Program-made: the position numbers and the translations under genes | Assembly (NCBI GenBank): GCA_937988885.1 | Contig: CALKHR010000029.1 | Location: forward strand, 1-64,000 | Length of the DNA stretch: 64,000 bases | Direction of reading: 5' to 3' | DNA from: an uncultured Roseiflexaceae bacterium | GTDB taxonomy: Bacteria > Chloroflexota > Chloroflexia > Chloroflexales > Roseiflexaceae | Notes under the pieces: model-generated | Database searches by the model: none | Told to the model about the DNA's origin: nothing | What the model saw: the letters and a program-made list of their open reading frames with translations, nothing else | Shown: one piece after another, positions 7,484-16,565 of the stretch | Numbering within the stretch: position 1 is the stretch's first letter | Layout: every line of letters begins with the position of its first letter

Positions 7484-9940
7484 TTATCGTCGGGTGGGGC
7501 GTTGCCCGCGCCGTTCGGGTGTGGGCGGATTTGGCCGCACAATCGCCAGTAAGCGCAGGAACATGCGCTTCAACAGGGGCAAGCGCAAAGCCTGCCACGC
7601 TCGGATCGATTCCTCGCCACGCGCAGCATGTTCCGGCCTGTAGCGCTCGGCCACGTAGGCGTTCACGATCTGCTCAACTTGGGCACGCTGTTCGGGCACG
7701 TACTGCGAGAGTTCGCGTCCATATTCGTAGGATGTGCTGTGTGCAGGCTGCGGCATACCAGCCCAAGCAGCCATGCGCGTCATCTGCACGTAGGCGGCGC
7801 TGCTAGGAGAGAGACCCGCCACTTCGCGCCGCAATCGGTAGTAGAAGTAGGCGGCTGCGGCCAACAGCACAGCCGCAATGCTGCCGAAGATCAACAAGCG
7901 ACGCATACGTTCGGCGGCCTGGCGCTCCTCCAGCGCGCGGCGACTGGCTTCCAGATCGCCTGTCGAGCCTTCGAGCATCTCTTCCATGCGGCGCAGGCGC
8001 TCAAGCTCGGCTTGCATCGCCGCATCGGAGGGATTGGCCGTGCTCGGATTGGTGTTAGGCGTGTTCGTGTTGGTATTATCGACGGGCCGCGCGGGTCGAG
8101 CGGGCGGGCTAGCGTACGAAGCGGGCGTCGGCTCGAAACGCTGCCAGCCGTATTCGGGGAAGTAGACTTCGGGCCAACTGTGCGCCACACTCTGCCGCAC
8201 GATGTAGTTGCCAGCGTCGGGGTCGAAACTCCCGCCAGCGTAGCCCTGCACCCAGCGCGCAGGCACACCCAACGAGCGCATCATCACAACCATCGCCGTA
8301 GCGAAGTCGTCGCAATAGCCGCGCTTGGCGTCGAACAGGAAGTAATCGGCCCAATCGCGGGACTCCGGCGGCGCGGTGCGACGCTCATCATACACAAACT
8401 GATTGAGGTAGCGCTGAATGGCGAGCGCTTGATCGTAGGGGTTGGTCGCTCCGGCTTCCTCGACAATTTGTTGGGCGAGTTCCCTTGTCCGATCAGTTAC
8501 CGTATCGGGCAACTGTAAATAATATCCAGCCACCCATTGTGGGTAAACGGTGCTGGCTTGGCGTAAGCTCTGCTCATCGACCGTGGAGGCCAGCAGGGCA
8601 GTAACCGTGTAGGTGCGCGGCTGCTGAAGCGAGATCTGCGAGTAGACCGCAGCGGTCTCGCTGAAGTTCGGTAGGGCCAGACCACCCTCGTTGAGCACGT
8701 AGCCGTGCTGGATCATCACGGGCAGGCCCGATGAAACGAAATCGCCGCCGAACACCAGCAGGTTGTCGTTGCGCCCCACCTCCATGATCACTGTTTGGGT
8801 GATCAAGGTGCGACCGCTCACTTCGAGCTGTGGCACGCTGATGCCCGCTTCGATGGGCGTGCGCGCCTCGACTTGGGTAGCCACGCCGAGGGCCGAGCGT
8901 GCCCGTTCGCCAATGGTGGGTTGCCAGCCGCGCCCAGTGTAGCGGTCGAACACGATCGCCCGCCAATAGTCGAAGCGCTGCGAACGCACCCGCATCACCA
9001 CACCATCGCCCAGCGAGCGCGGGCCACCCGCCCGCACGCCGCCCGTGCTGAAATCGTTGCCCGTGGTGCCCTCGGGCGCGTTGATGGTCGTGAAAGCGGT
9101 CTCCCAGCCCTCGCGCACAGCGGTGAGCGGCGAACTCACCACGCGCCACACGCGCGCGACTTGCGCACTGCTCACATTGCCCGGCAGCATACTGGTGACG
9201 ACCATGAGCAGTGTGCAGAACAGCGCCGCCGCGATCAAGAAACGCACCGACATAAATTCGGGATAATCCACCTGCGATTCTTGCCATTGCGACTGTTTCT
9301 GCACAACGTTTTGGTGCACGATCAGCAGCAGTGCGGCGCCCAGGAAGATGAAGAAGGTCTGATTCGGCTTGGGCGAAGCGAAGGTATAGTTGACCAAGAT
9401 GGTCATCGCATTCAGCAGCACCGCCCACCATGTCCACCCCGATCGAAACAGCAGCCAGCCGGTGGCGTAGCCCAGCGCCCACGAGAGCAGCGCGAGGGCG
9501 ACCACGAACAGCACAATATCCTCGCCGCGACCGCCGACTTGCAGCACACGCAGCCACATAATGGTGCGGATCAGGATCTCGGTGGCGCGGTCGCCCCAAC
9601 TCAGCAGCCGATCGCCGACCACCATATCGAGTTCGCGGGAGACTTGCCTGGAGAGCAGCGGGCCGATCCGCTGGATCGACCAGGCGATGCCGAGGGCAGC
9701 CGAGAGAATATGCGCCAGCCAGGCGGGCAACCACTGCAACCGAGCGAAGATGACGCCAACCAAGAGGGCGGGCAGCGCTACGCTCACCAACACTTGCAGA
9801 TCATCGGCCCAGTTGGCCACGACGATGCTGCGGATCACCGCCCAAACCATCACAAAGGCGAGCAGCACGCCTGGTAGCAGCGAGGGCAACTGCCAACGAA
9901 TATACCAAGGAACATAGTGACGTGGTGTGGTTGCAACCAT
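7484..9940 (-). CDS. Membrane transglutaminase-like protein (TgpA type)
   Basis: 818 aa. The N-terminus has about six membrane segments (residues ~14-250), then an extracytoplasmic part with a transglutaminase-like cysteine peptidase fold: Cys in RGYCDDFATAMVVMMRSLG, His in AHSWPEVYFPEYGW, and the acidic third residue in QRFEPTP (Glu in place of the usual Asp). After a Thr/Asn/Pro-rich linker, one more membrane helix (~residue 692) and a cytoplasmic DUF4129-like tail follow. This is the TgpA/DUF3488 arrangement. Such genes usually sit with moxR and DUF58 genes, but here that operon is 38 kb away. GAGGT precedes ATG 9940. Confidence 0.85.
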   Translation of the reverse strand: MVATTPRHYVPWYIRWQLPSLLPGVLLAFVMVWAVIRSIVVANWADDLQVLVSVALPALLVGVIFARLQWLPAWLAHILSAALGIAWSIQRIGPLLSRQVSRELDMVVGDRLLSWGDRATEILIRTIMWLRVLQVGGRGEDIVLFVVALALLSWALGYATGWLLFRSGWTWWAVLLNAMTILVNYTFASPKPNQTFFIFLGAALLLIVHQNVVQKQSQWQESQVDYPEFMSVRFLIAAALFCTLLMVVTSMLPGNVSSAQVARVWRVVSSPLTAVREGWETAFTTINAPEGTTGNDFSTGGVRAGGPRSLGDGVVMRVRSQRFDYWRAIVFDRYTGRGWQPTIGERARSALGVATQVEARTPIEAGISVPQLEVSGRTLITQTVIMEVGRNDNLLVFGGDFVSSGLPVMIQHGYVLNEGGLALPNFSETAAVYSQISLQQPRTYTVTALLASTVDEQSLRQASTVYPQWVAGYYLQLPDTVTDRTRELAQQIVEEAGATNPYDQALAIQRYLNQFVYDERRTAPPESRDWADYFLFDAKRGYCDDFATAMVVMMRSLGVPARWVQGYAGGSFDPDAGNYIVRQSVAHSWPEVYFPEYGWQRFEPTPASYASPPARPARPVDNTNTNTPNTNPSTANPSDAAMQAELERLRRMEEMLEGSTGDLEASRRALEERQAAERMRRLLIFGSIAAVLLAAAAYFYYRLRREVAGLSPSSAAYVQMTRMAAWAGMPQPAHSTSYEYGRELSQYVPEQRAQVEQIVNAYVAERYRPEHAARGEESIRAWQALRLPLLKRMFLRLLAIVRPNPPTPERRGQRPTRR

Positions 9941-9964
9941 AGACCTCGATCCCTTTCGGAAGCG

Positions 9965-10741
9965 TTAGGAGAACCGAAATATGGTTTCCGCGTTCGACCA
10001 AACCGCCGCGGCGAGCTCGTCGATCGGCATTTCGCGCAGCGCGGCCAGTCGTTCGGCCACGATGCGCACATTGCCCGGCTCGTTGCGTTTGCCCCGCAAC
10101 GGATGCGGCGACAGGTACGGGCTATCAGTTTCGGTCAGCATACGGTCGAGCGGCACGCGCTGAGCGACATCGTGCAGCTCGGTAGCCTTCTTGAAGGTGA
10201 CTGGCCCGCTGAACGAGAGATAGAAGCCAACATCGAGGCAGGCTTCGGCATAGGCCCAATCGCCCGAGAACGAGTGCATAATGCCGGGTTGGCCCTTCAC
10301 CGATTGCAGGATGCGCACAGTATCGGCTTGCGCATCGCGGCTGTGAATAACCACGGGCTTATCAAGCTCACGGGCCAGCGCGAGTTGCTGACGAAACAGG
10401 TGCTCCTGAAGGTCGTGAGGCGCACGATCATGGTAATAATCGAGGCCGATCTCACCAATCGCAACAACTTTCGGATGCGCAGCCAACTGGCGAATAGTCT
10501 GAAGCCATGTATCATCGGCTTCGAGCGCGTAGTGCGGCTGAATGCCAACAACTGCGTAAATATGCGGATATTGCTCGGCTAACGCCACAGCGGCCCGCGA
10601 AGATACCAGATCGTAGCCGATTTCGATCATGCGAGTGACACAATTGACTGCTGCACGCTCCAGCACCTCAGCACGATCTTCGTCGAATTGCACCGCTAAA
10701 AGGTGCATATGCGTATCGATAAAGTGTAATTCGTTGTTCAT
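9965..10741 (-). CDS. TatD-family metal-dependent hydrolase
   Basis: 258 aa, the usual length for TatD/YcfH/YabD. Signatures are FIDTHMHL at the N-terminus, GEIGLDYYH, PVVIHSRDAQ, IMHSFSGD, and LTETDSPYLSPHPLRGKRNEPGNV. The family are metal-dependent 3'-5' nucleases or hydrolases; a precise substrate cannot be stated. The gene lies just upstream of the transglutaminase gene (24 bases). There is no ribosome-binding site; instead an extended -10 box ends 6 bases before ATG, which suggests a leaderless transcript. Confidence 0.92.
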   Translation of the reverse strand: MNNELHFIDTHMHLLAVQFDEDRAEVLERAAVNCVTRMIEIGYDLVSSRAAVALAEQYPHIYAVVGIQPHYALEADDTWLQTIRQLAAHPKVVAIGEIGLDYYHDRAPHDLQEHLFRQQLALARELDKPVVIHSRDAQADTVRILQSVKGQPGIMHSFSGDWAYAEACLDVGFYLSFSGPVTFKKATELHDVAQRVPLDRMLTETDSPYLSPHPLRGKRNEPGNVRIVAERLAALREMPIDELAAAVWSNAETIFRFS

Positions 10742-10747
10742 TCGGCC

Positions 10748-10756
10748 ATTGTAGCA
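10748..10756 (-). promoter_or_regulatory. Extended -10 promoter of tatD-like gene, leaderless layout
   Basis: TGC-TACAAT then GGCCGA then ATG. With transcription starting 6-8 bases past the hexamer the mRNA would begin at or next to the start codon. Confidence 0.55.
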
Positions 10757-10780
10757 TAAACCTTAGTTGCATGGATGGCG

Positions 10781-10786
10781 TATAAT
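10781..10786 (+). promoter_or_regulatory. Possible -10 for the REC-histidine kinase gene
   Basis: TATAAT on the plus strand; a second candidate TACAAT lies at 10823-10828. The gap to GTG 10960 holds no gene. Confidence 0.35.
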
Positions 10787-10959
10787 GGGCATAATAAGCA
10801 TTTCAAAATACGTAAGATATTGTACAATAGCACCCCATTTTAAAATCATCTGCAGTATTTATGAATAGGTTCGGCCTTCGTGTATCAACGAACATTCTCT
10901 TTTGAACGTGCGAAACCGCTTCAGACCTCGTTGACATCGTTGCCTGAGAGGAGCGTCGG

Positions 10960-12192
10960 GTGAATCATCAACCTTCAATTCTTGTTATTGAAGATGATCC
11001 ACATATCACAACCCTCATAACGATTTTGCTTGAGGATGCTGGATACACTGTAACGACCTCTGATACGGCGATGGCGGGCCTTGCGCGTGTCGATACGCAG
11101 CCGCTCGACCTTGTGGTACTCGATTGGGTGCTGCCCGACTTGCCGGGTGTTCAACTGTGTCGTCTGATCAAGGAGCATACCAGTTCGACGTTCCTGCCAG
11201 TATTGATGCTCACTGCCCGTGGAGAGATGGCCGATCGGGTGGCTGGTTTAGATGCTGGGGCCGATGATTATCTGATCAAGCCATTCGATACCGATGAACT
11301 GCTGGCGCGGGTGCGCTCGCTGCTGCGCATTCGTCGGGCCGAGGTCGAGCGCACACAGGCGCTCAATGCCCTCGCGCATCAGCATACCGAGTTGCAATCG
11401 GCCTACGATCAGCTTCGCGCTACACAGGCGCAATTGGTGCAAACCTCGAAACTCGCCGCGCTCGGCGCTCTGGTGGCTGGCGTGGCCCACGAGATCAACA
11501 ATCCACTCGCGATCATCCTGGGGAATGCCGAATTACTGCCCGACCTGCCGAACGAGGACGACCGCCGAGCCGTCGAGCAGATCATCGATGGCGCCAAACG
11601 GGCGCGACGGGTGGTGCGCAGTCTGGCAACCTTCGCGCAGCACGGCGGGATGAAGCAAGCCTGGCACGCCCCGCACGACCTGATCGAGCGGGTGCTTGAT
11701 GTGCGCCGCGAGGCGCTGAGCGCCGCACGTATCACGCTTGAGATCAACTGCGCGCCGAACCTCCCGATGCTCTGGGTGGATGGCCCGAACATCCAGCAGG
11801 CGCTCCTGAACTTGCTCGTCAACGCCGAACAGGCGCTGCACAATCAGCCCGAACCGCGCGTGGTCATCTCGGTGTTCTTGGCCACCACGGCGATTGGCGC
11901 GCCACCACTCCTCGGCGACCCGATCCCGCTGTTGGAGCCAGCCAACACCGAGCCTGCCGTGGTCTTCGATATTGCCGATAATGGGCCGGGCTTGCCGCCG
12001 CTGATCAAAGAGCGCTTGTACGAGCCGTTCGTCACAACGCAGCCGGTCGGCCAAGGCTCGGGGTTGGGGTTGGCCACCACCTACGGCATTGTGATGCAGC
12101 ACGGCGGCGGGGTCCAAGTGACGAGCGAATCACAACGGGGCACGACGTTCCGCATCATACTGCCCTGCGAAGCGCGCAAGACAGACTCCTAG
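10960..12192 (+). CDS. Hybrid response regulator/histidine kinase (REC-HisKA-HATPase)
   Basis: 410 aa. A receiver domain comes first (IEDDPHI acidic pair, phospho-acceptor Asp in VVLDWVLPD, Lys in LIKPF), then a short coiled coil, a HisKA domain (GVAHEINNPLAIILGNAELL with the phospho-His) and a HATPase_c domain with N box NLLVNAEQAL, G1 DNGPGLP and G2 GQGSGLGLATTYG. There is no membrane segment, so it is a soluble kinase whose activity is probably set by phosphorylation of its own receiver from another kinase. The start is GTG, with GAGAGGAG 6 bases upstream. Confidence 0.9.
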   Translation: MNHQPSILVIEDDPHITTLITILLEDAGYTVTTSDTAMAGLARVDTQPLDLVVLDWVLPDLPGVQLCRLIKEHTSSTFLPVLMLTARGEMADRVAGLDAGADDYLIKPFDTDELLARVRSLLRIRRAEVERTQALNALAHQHTELQSAYDQLRATQAQLVQTSKLAALGALVAGVAHEINNPLAIILGNAELLPDLPNEDDRRAVEQIIDGAKRARRVVRSLATFAQHGGMKQAWHAPHDLIERVLDVRREALSAARITLEINCAPNLPMLWVDGPNIQQALLNLLVNAEQALHNQPEPRVVISVFLATTAIGAPPLLGDPIPLLEPANTEPAVVFDIADNGPGLPPLIKERLYEPFVTTQPVGQGSGLGLATTYGIVMQHGGGVQVTSESQRGTTFRIILPCEARKTDS

Positions 12193-12239
12193 CGTATTCT
12201 CGGCAGTTGTGGCGTAGAGCGCAGAGCGATTCGGCATCG

Positions 12240-13493
12240 CTACGCGGCATCGAGGCCAAGCCGCACGGTCAGCAGCATTTGGCGGCGCTGCTCGGCGCTC
12301 ATCGCCAGCCGCTCATCGCCGCGCTGTTGCGCCTCGGCAGCCAACTGCCTCAGGCTCGCCTGAGCCGCGCTCGTGAGCAGTGCGGGGTAACGGGCCAGCA
12401 CATCCGCCACCTCCTCCTCACCCTCGGCATCGAGCAACGCCCGATTCGCCTTCGCAAGCATCGCGGCGCTCATCAACTCATTGCGCAGCTCCGCCAAAGC
12501 CTCACGGCGCTCCTCCAACTCAAACGCCAGCCGCTCATCGCCCTCATCCAGCGCCGATTCGGTGCGCAACAACAGGTCGTCGTCGGCCCACGGCTCAAGC
12601 AGCGCGGGCTGTTCGCCCAACGCCAGGCGCAACTCATCGACCGAACTGACGGTCATTAGCGTTTGGTAGGCCGCCTGCGAAAGCGGACCTTGCGCCAGCG
12701 ATAGATCAGCAGTGCTCGCGGATGTGTCTGCAGCGAGCGAGCCATCGGATGGTGCAGAGCGTAATTGACGGGCCAACTGCAGGCGTACCTCGTGCAGCGC
12801 CGAGGCCAACCCCGAATCGCCCTGCTCGGCGGCCTCGTCGGCCAACCGCGCCAGCAGCAGATCGGCGGCGGTGGTTTGCAGCACAGGGCGCTCGGCGATG
12901 ATCTCGCGGAACTCCTCAATCGAATTGGCACCCATCAACTGCTGCACCGCATCGAACAGTTCCGATGATGGCTGCGGCTCTGGCGCTTCGGTGCGCGGTG
13001 GTGGTGGCGGCGGTGTTGGAGCAGCCTTGCGCTTCGGTAACGTCGGCTGCGCGGTGGGCAGGCTTTGGCCCTGCGCTTCGGCCTGCAAACGGGCTTTGGC
13101 GCGCTGGCGGCGTATCATCGCACGGCGCACACCATCGATACCCTGCTCCACTTGTACATCGCCCAAATACGGGAAGTGACGTTCCTCGGGGATGCCCGCC
13201 ATCAGACGGTACAAAAGCGCCTGGGCTTGCTCGCGCAGTTGATACTCGGGCCAATCCGGGGGCGCAGCAAAGTAGACGCGCCGATTCGCCGGATCGTGCA
13301 GGAGCAGGGGCGCCACCACCTGCTGCGAGGTTTGGCAGTGCGGGCAGGCTACTGTATGCAGCACGCCCTCAAGCAACGCCTCGGCCAAATCGGGACGCTC
13401 CTCGGCATCCACCAATGTCCACACATCGACGGTAAAGTTCTGCCCGCAAGCAGAGCAAAAAGCACCAACTGGTTCGCTGTTTGACAACGTCAT
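12240..13493 (-). CDS. CpXC-domain protein with three helical repeats
   Basis: 417 aa. The N-terminal CpXC domain has CSACGQNF and CPHC zinc-binding pairs. A basic/Pro-rich linker follows. The C-terminal ~250 residues hold three diverged repeats of the form (Q/E)PALL...A...L..LA..A...GD..LA..L..RR..L (for example ALDEGDERLAFELEERREAL and EAQQRGDERLAMSAEQRRQM). Function unknown; the repeats look like a protein-interaction scaffold. ATG 13493 with AAGGCGG upstream is preferred to ATG 13529, which abuts a hairpin. Confidence 0.65.
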   Translation of the reverse strand: MTLSNSEPVGAFCSACGQNFTVDVWTLVDAEERPDLAEALLEGVLHTVACPHCQTSQQVVAPLLLHDPANRRVYFAAPPDWPEYQLREQAQALLYRLMAGIPEERHFPYLGDVQVEQGIDGVRRAMIRRQRAKARLQAEAQGQSLPTAQPTLPKRKAAPTPPPPPPRTEAPEPQPSSELFDAVQQLMGANSIEEFREIIAERPVLQTTAADLLLARLADEAAEQGDSGLASALHEVRLQLARQLRSAPSDGSLAADTSASTADLSLAQGPLSQAAYQTLMTVSSVDELRLALGEQPALLEPWADDDLLLRTESALDEGDERLAFELEERREALAELRNELMSAAMLAKANRALLDAEGEEEVADVLARYPALLTSAAQASLRQLAAEAQQRGDERLAMSAEQRRQMLLTVRLGLDAA

Positions 13494-13530
13494 AATAGCA
13501 ATCGCCGCCTTGGAAATGTCCGGCTCCATA

Positions 13531-13571
13531 AACAGTGTGGTAGATCTACAGACGAAGATCTACCACACTGT
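13531..13571 (-). terminator. Perfect 16-bp inverted repeat, probable terminator of the acyl-CoA ligase gene
   Basis: ACAGTGTGGTAGATCT (13531-13546) and AGATCTACCACACTGT (13556-13571) are exact reverse complements with a 9-base loop. It lies just past the stop of the acyl-CoA ligase and just before the CpXC gene, both on the minus strand. Only a short TTTA follows the stem, so it may be a terminator, a processing site or an operator. Confidence 0.6.
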
Positions 13572-13612
13572 ACTGTTGAAAACCGTTGTATCGATACGTG
13601 CTTTGGAATGAG

Positions 13613-15361
13613 TTACGCAGCCTCGACAGCGTTGCGTTTCTGCGCTGCCTTCTGCTTCTCTTCCTCCACTAGCACGCGCCGTAGCACCTTACCCACCATC
13701 GTCTTCGGCAGTTCCTTGCGGAACTCGATCTCGCGTGGCACTTTGTAAGGAGCCAAATGTTGCTTACAGAACTCGCGGATCGACTCGACCGTTGGCATAT
13801 CGTTCTCGTCCTTCGCCACGATATACGCCTTCACCGTCTCATCGCCGCGCACCGCATGGGGGATACCCGCGACCACTGCCTCAAGCACCTGCGGATGCAT
13901 AAACAGCACTTCCTCCACATCGCGAGGGAGCACCTTGAATCCAGAGGCGATGATCATATCCTTCTTGCGATCGACCACGTAGAAGTAACCGTCTTCGTCG
14001 GTCTTGCAGATATCGCCAGTGTGCAGCCAGCCATCAGGATCGACCGTATCGGCGGTCTCCTCAGGTTGCTGCCAGTAGCCTTTCATCACCTGCGGGCCAC
14101 GCACATACAACTCACCGGGCCGCTCGGAGCCGAGGGGCAGGTCCTCACCCGTCTCCAGGTCAACCAATTTCGCGTCGGTATTGGGCAGAGGCACACCGAT
14201 CGAGCCAGCGCGGCGCTCGCCATAGACCGGGTTGCAGTGCGTCACCGGCGAAGCCTCGGTCATACCGAAGCCCTCCACCAGCCGCCCACCCGTGATCTGG
14301 CCGAAGCGCTCCTGGATCTCCATCGGCAGTGGTGCCGAGCCGCTGATACAGGCTTTGATCGAGCGAAGATCGTACTCGGTCACTTTCGGATGATTGACGA
14401 TACCGATGTACATGGCAGGAACGCCAGGGAAGATCGTGCAGCGTTCCTTCTGGATCACATTCATCACATTGTCGATCGGTCGAGGGCTTGGCACGATCAC
14501 CATCTGAGCGCCCATATGGATGCTGTAGATCATGCAGACCGTCATACCGTAGACATGGAAGAACGGGATCGCCGCCATCATCTTCTCGTTGCCTGGCACG
14601 CCATTCGTGAGCCAGCTTGCAACCTGGAAGGTATTGCAGACCAAGTTGCGGTGTGTGAGCATTGCGGCTTTCGGCAAACCTGTTGTGCCACCAGTGTACT
14701 GGAACAAGGCGACATCATCGGGGTGGATATCGACCTTTGGAGGGTTTGCATCGAACTTATTGAGCAGATTTTGGAAGAAGAAAACACCGTGCTCAGGCTG
14801 CACATCAACCCATTCTGGAGCGCGTTTTTGCTTGGCTTTGACCAGCAAACTCGATGGGAAGGGGAGCGTATCGAAGATATGAGTAACGATCGCCCGCTTC
14901 AACGGCGTTTCCGCTCGCACTTCCTGCAGGCGCGGCCAGAACAGATTGAGCAATACGATCGTTTCTGCACCCGCATCTTCAAGTTGGTGTTTAATCTCGC
15001 GCGCTGTGTAGGTTGGGTTGACGTTGACCACCACTGCGCCCAATTTTGCGGCTCCGAAGAAGGCAATAATGAAATGGGGCGAATTCGGCAGCATCACCGC
15101 CACTCGATCCCCTTTGCGTACACCCAATTGATAGAGCGCGTTCGCAAAGCGATTCGCAAGCTCATCCAACTTTTGGTACGTCAACTTACCGCCAACAGTC
15201 AATCGCCCGCCGGCTAAATAGCTTAATACAAAGTTAGTGGCGATATTGTTGGGGTACTTTTGCGATGCCTCCGACAAAAAAGCATCGAGGGTCATCTCGG
15301 GAAACGAGAGGGAATGCGGGACCTGAGGTTCGTACTTCTTAAACCAGGGGCGTTCCTCCAT
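13613..15361 (-). CDS. Long-chain fatty-acid--CoA ligase (FadD-like)
   Basis: 582 aa ANL-superfamily enzyme: activates a fatty acid with ATP to acyl-AMP and then forms acyl-CoA. Seen: the P-loop-like YTGGTTGLPKAAMLTH (~residues 208-223), FHVYGMT, GFGMTEASPVTHCNP, the GWLHTGD motif, YFYVVDRKKDMI hinge, and PKTMVGKVLRR with the catalytic Lys near the C-terminus. The chain-length range cannot be read from sequence. ATG 15361 has AAAGGAG 9 bases upstream; the longer reading frame adds a non-family extension. Confidence 0.93.
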   Translation of the reverse strand: MEERPWFKKYEPQVPHSLSFPEMTLDAFLSEASQKYPNNIATNFVLSYLAGGRLTVGGKLTYQKLDELANRFANALYQLGVRKGDRVAVMLPNSPHFIIAFFGAAKLGAVVVNVNPTYTAREIKHQLEDAGAETIVLLNLFWPRLQEVRAETPLKRAIVTHIFDTLPFPSSLLVKAKQKRAPEWVDVQPEHGVFFFQNLLNKFDANPPKVDIHPDDVALFQYTGGTTGLPKAAMLTHRNLVCNTFQVASWLTNGVPGNEKMMAAIPFFHVYGMTVCMIYSIHMGAQMVIVPSPRPIDNVMNVIQKERCTIFPGVPAMYIGIVNHPKVTEYDLRSIKACISGSAPLPMEIQERFGQITGGRLVEGFGMTEASPVTHCNPVYGERRAGSIGVPLPNTDAKLVDLETGEDLPLGSERPGELYVRGPQVMKGYWQQPEETADTVDPDGWLHTGDICKTDEDGYFYVVDRKKDMIIASGFKVLPRDVEEVLFMHPQVLEAVVAGIPHAVRGDETVKAYIVAKDENDMPTVESIREFCKQHLAPYKVPREIEFRKELPKTMVGKVLRRVLVEEEKQKAAQKRNAVEAA

Positions 15362-15492
15362 ACCACCGTACTCCTTTGTAACAAATCGGCTGCTGCACCG
15401 CTTAAACGCCCACATTTATGTGTCGCATGACAGGCTTGACCTGTCACGCAACACAAGTGAACTTACCTTGAGCCAGCCCAAGGCCGCTCAAT

Positions 15493-15663
15493 TTAGACAT
15501 CTTCTCGAAGCCAGCCGCGTTCGCGAGCAATAAATTTGATCGTCGCATCATCAGGGGGGTAAAGGCCAGCCTCCTGATAGGCATAGGCCAGCAGCGCAGC
15601 TCCGCCGATCAAGCCCAGGCCGAGACCGATCACAAACGAAAGGGCACCAGCTATCTTACGCAT
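15493..15663 (-). CDS. Small 56-aa single-span membrane protein
   Basis: Reads MRKIAGALSFVIGLGLGLIG, then GAALLAYAYQEAGLYPPDDA, then TIKFIARERGWLREDV and stop. The first ~28 residues are one glycine-zipper-like membrane helix; the C-terminal part is polar with a positively charged tail. GAGGAG stands 8 bases before ATG. Function unknown. An inverted repeat TGACAGG/CCTGTCA (15428-15446) lies downstream, before the acyl-CoA ligase gene on the same strand. Confidence 0.7.
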   Translation of the reverse strand: MRKIAGALSFVIGLGLGLIGGAALLAYAYQEAGLYPPDDATIKFIARERGWLREDV

Positions 15664-15805
15664 TATCGAGTCTCCTCATTGCACTATGCAATAACATACA
15701 CGGGTCTGGCCCGTTGGCGTGCATTTGTTATGATACCGCAGAGCACTCATAGTAGTCAACCACACGACCTCCATTTTATGGCATAGAGTTGATATTGGCG
15801 CAGCA

Positions 15806-16534
15806 TCACGGGGTACGAGCGGAGGTTAAATCGGCCTCCAGCACGGGTTGACTACTTGGCTCAGAACTTCCCGTTTCGGGCTCAACAGTTACCATCACCG
15901 CGTCGTAGGTATTCATTGGGGCGGGGGCCTCAAAATCGGCCATCACCTCGCCATCGTTGTCCTTCAGCATCATCACCGGCAGGCGAACATTCGCCTTGGC
16001 CAGCCAGAGTTGATACACGCGCCCGGGTGGCAGCGGATTCGCCTCTCGCATGATCAGCAGTGCGTAGGTGTGACCGGGCTGCACGTATAACATCGCATCT
16101 GTTATGGGGGGCTTCGTTTCGGGGCGATACGAGACCGCAGTGCTCATAAACATCATCTGGCGGTTGCGGCGGTTCAACTCGCTCTGCATGCGGAACATCG
16201 AGAAGCCAAACCCCATACATAGCAGTGTCATCACCAGCGCGCCGGTCATGAGCCAGCTGTTCCAACGTTTTGGCTTCGCTTGAGGAAGTGGAGTAGCGTG
16301 TTCGCTCGGCGCCTCCGAGGCATTGAGGAGCGCGAACAGGCGGCGCTTCACATAGGCGGGTGGCTGACGTGGTTCGACGGCATACGGTAGCATAGCAATG
16401 ATGGCAGACCACGAATCAGCATCGTTACGGCAATCTATGCAATCGTCGAGGTGCGCCTGAATCATGCGAACCTCTTCTGCATCGAGTACACCAAGCGCAA
16501 AAGCTGATAATAATTCGCGTGGGTGATTGTTCAT
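15806..16534 (-). CDS. RskA-type anti-sigma factor with zinc-binding ZAS domain
   Basis: 242 aa. The N-terminus has the anti-sigma zinc motif H-x3-C-x2-C (HLDDCIDC), one membrane helix at ~residues 93-113 (WLMTGALVMTLLCMGFGFSMF), and an outer RskA-like domain with the VYQLWLAK signature. It should hold an ECF sigma factor at the membrane until signalled. It begins 31 bases after the adjacent ECF sigma gene, the usual pairing. Confidence 0.88.
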   Translation of the reverse strand: MNNHPRELLSAFALGVLDAEEVRMIQAHLDDCIDCRNDADSWSAIIAMLPYAVEPRQPPAYVKRRLFALLNASEAPSEHATPLPQAKPKRWNSWLMTGALVMTLLCMGFGFSMFRMQSELNRRNRQMMFMSTAVSYRPETKPPITDAMLYVQPGHTYALLIMREANPLPPGRVYQLWLAKANVRLPVMMLKDNDGEVMADFEAPAPMNTYDAVMVTVEPETGSSEPSSQPVLEADLTSARTP

Positions 16535-16565
16535 AGTAAACGACGAGTGTATAGCCTAGCAAAGG

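Noticed and set aside
13757..15217. 486-codon plus-strand ORF opposite the acyl-CoA ligase
   Set aside because: Antisense shadow of an enzyme with all its motifs; no ribosome-binding site.
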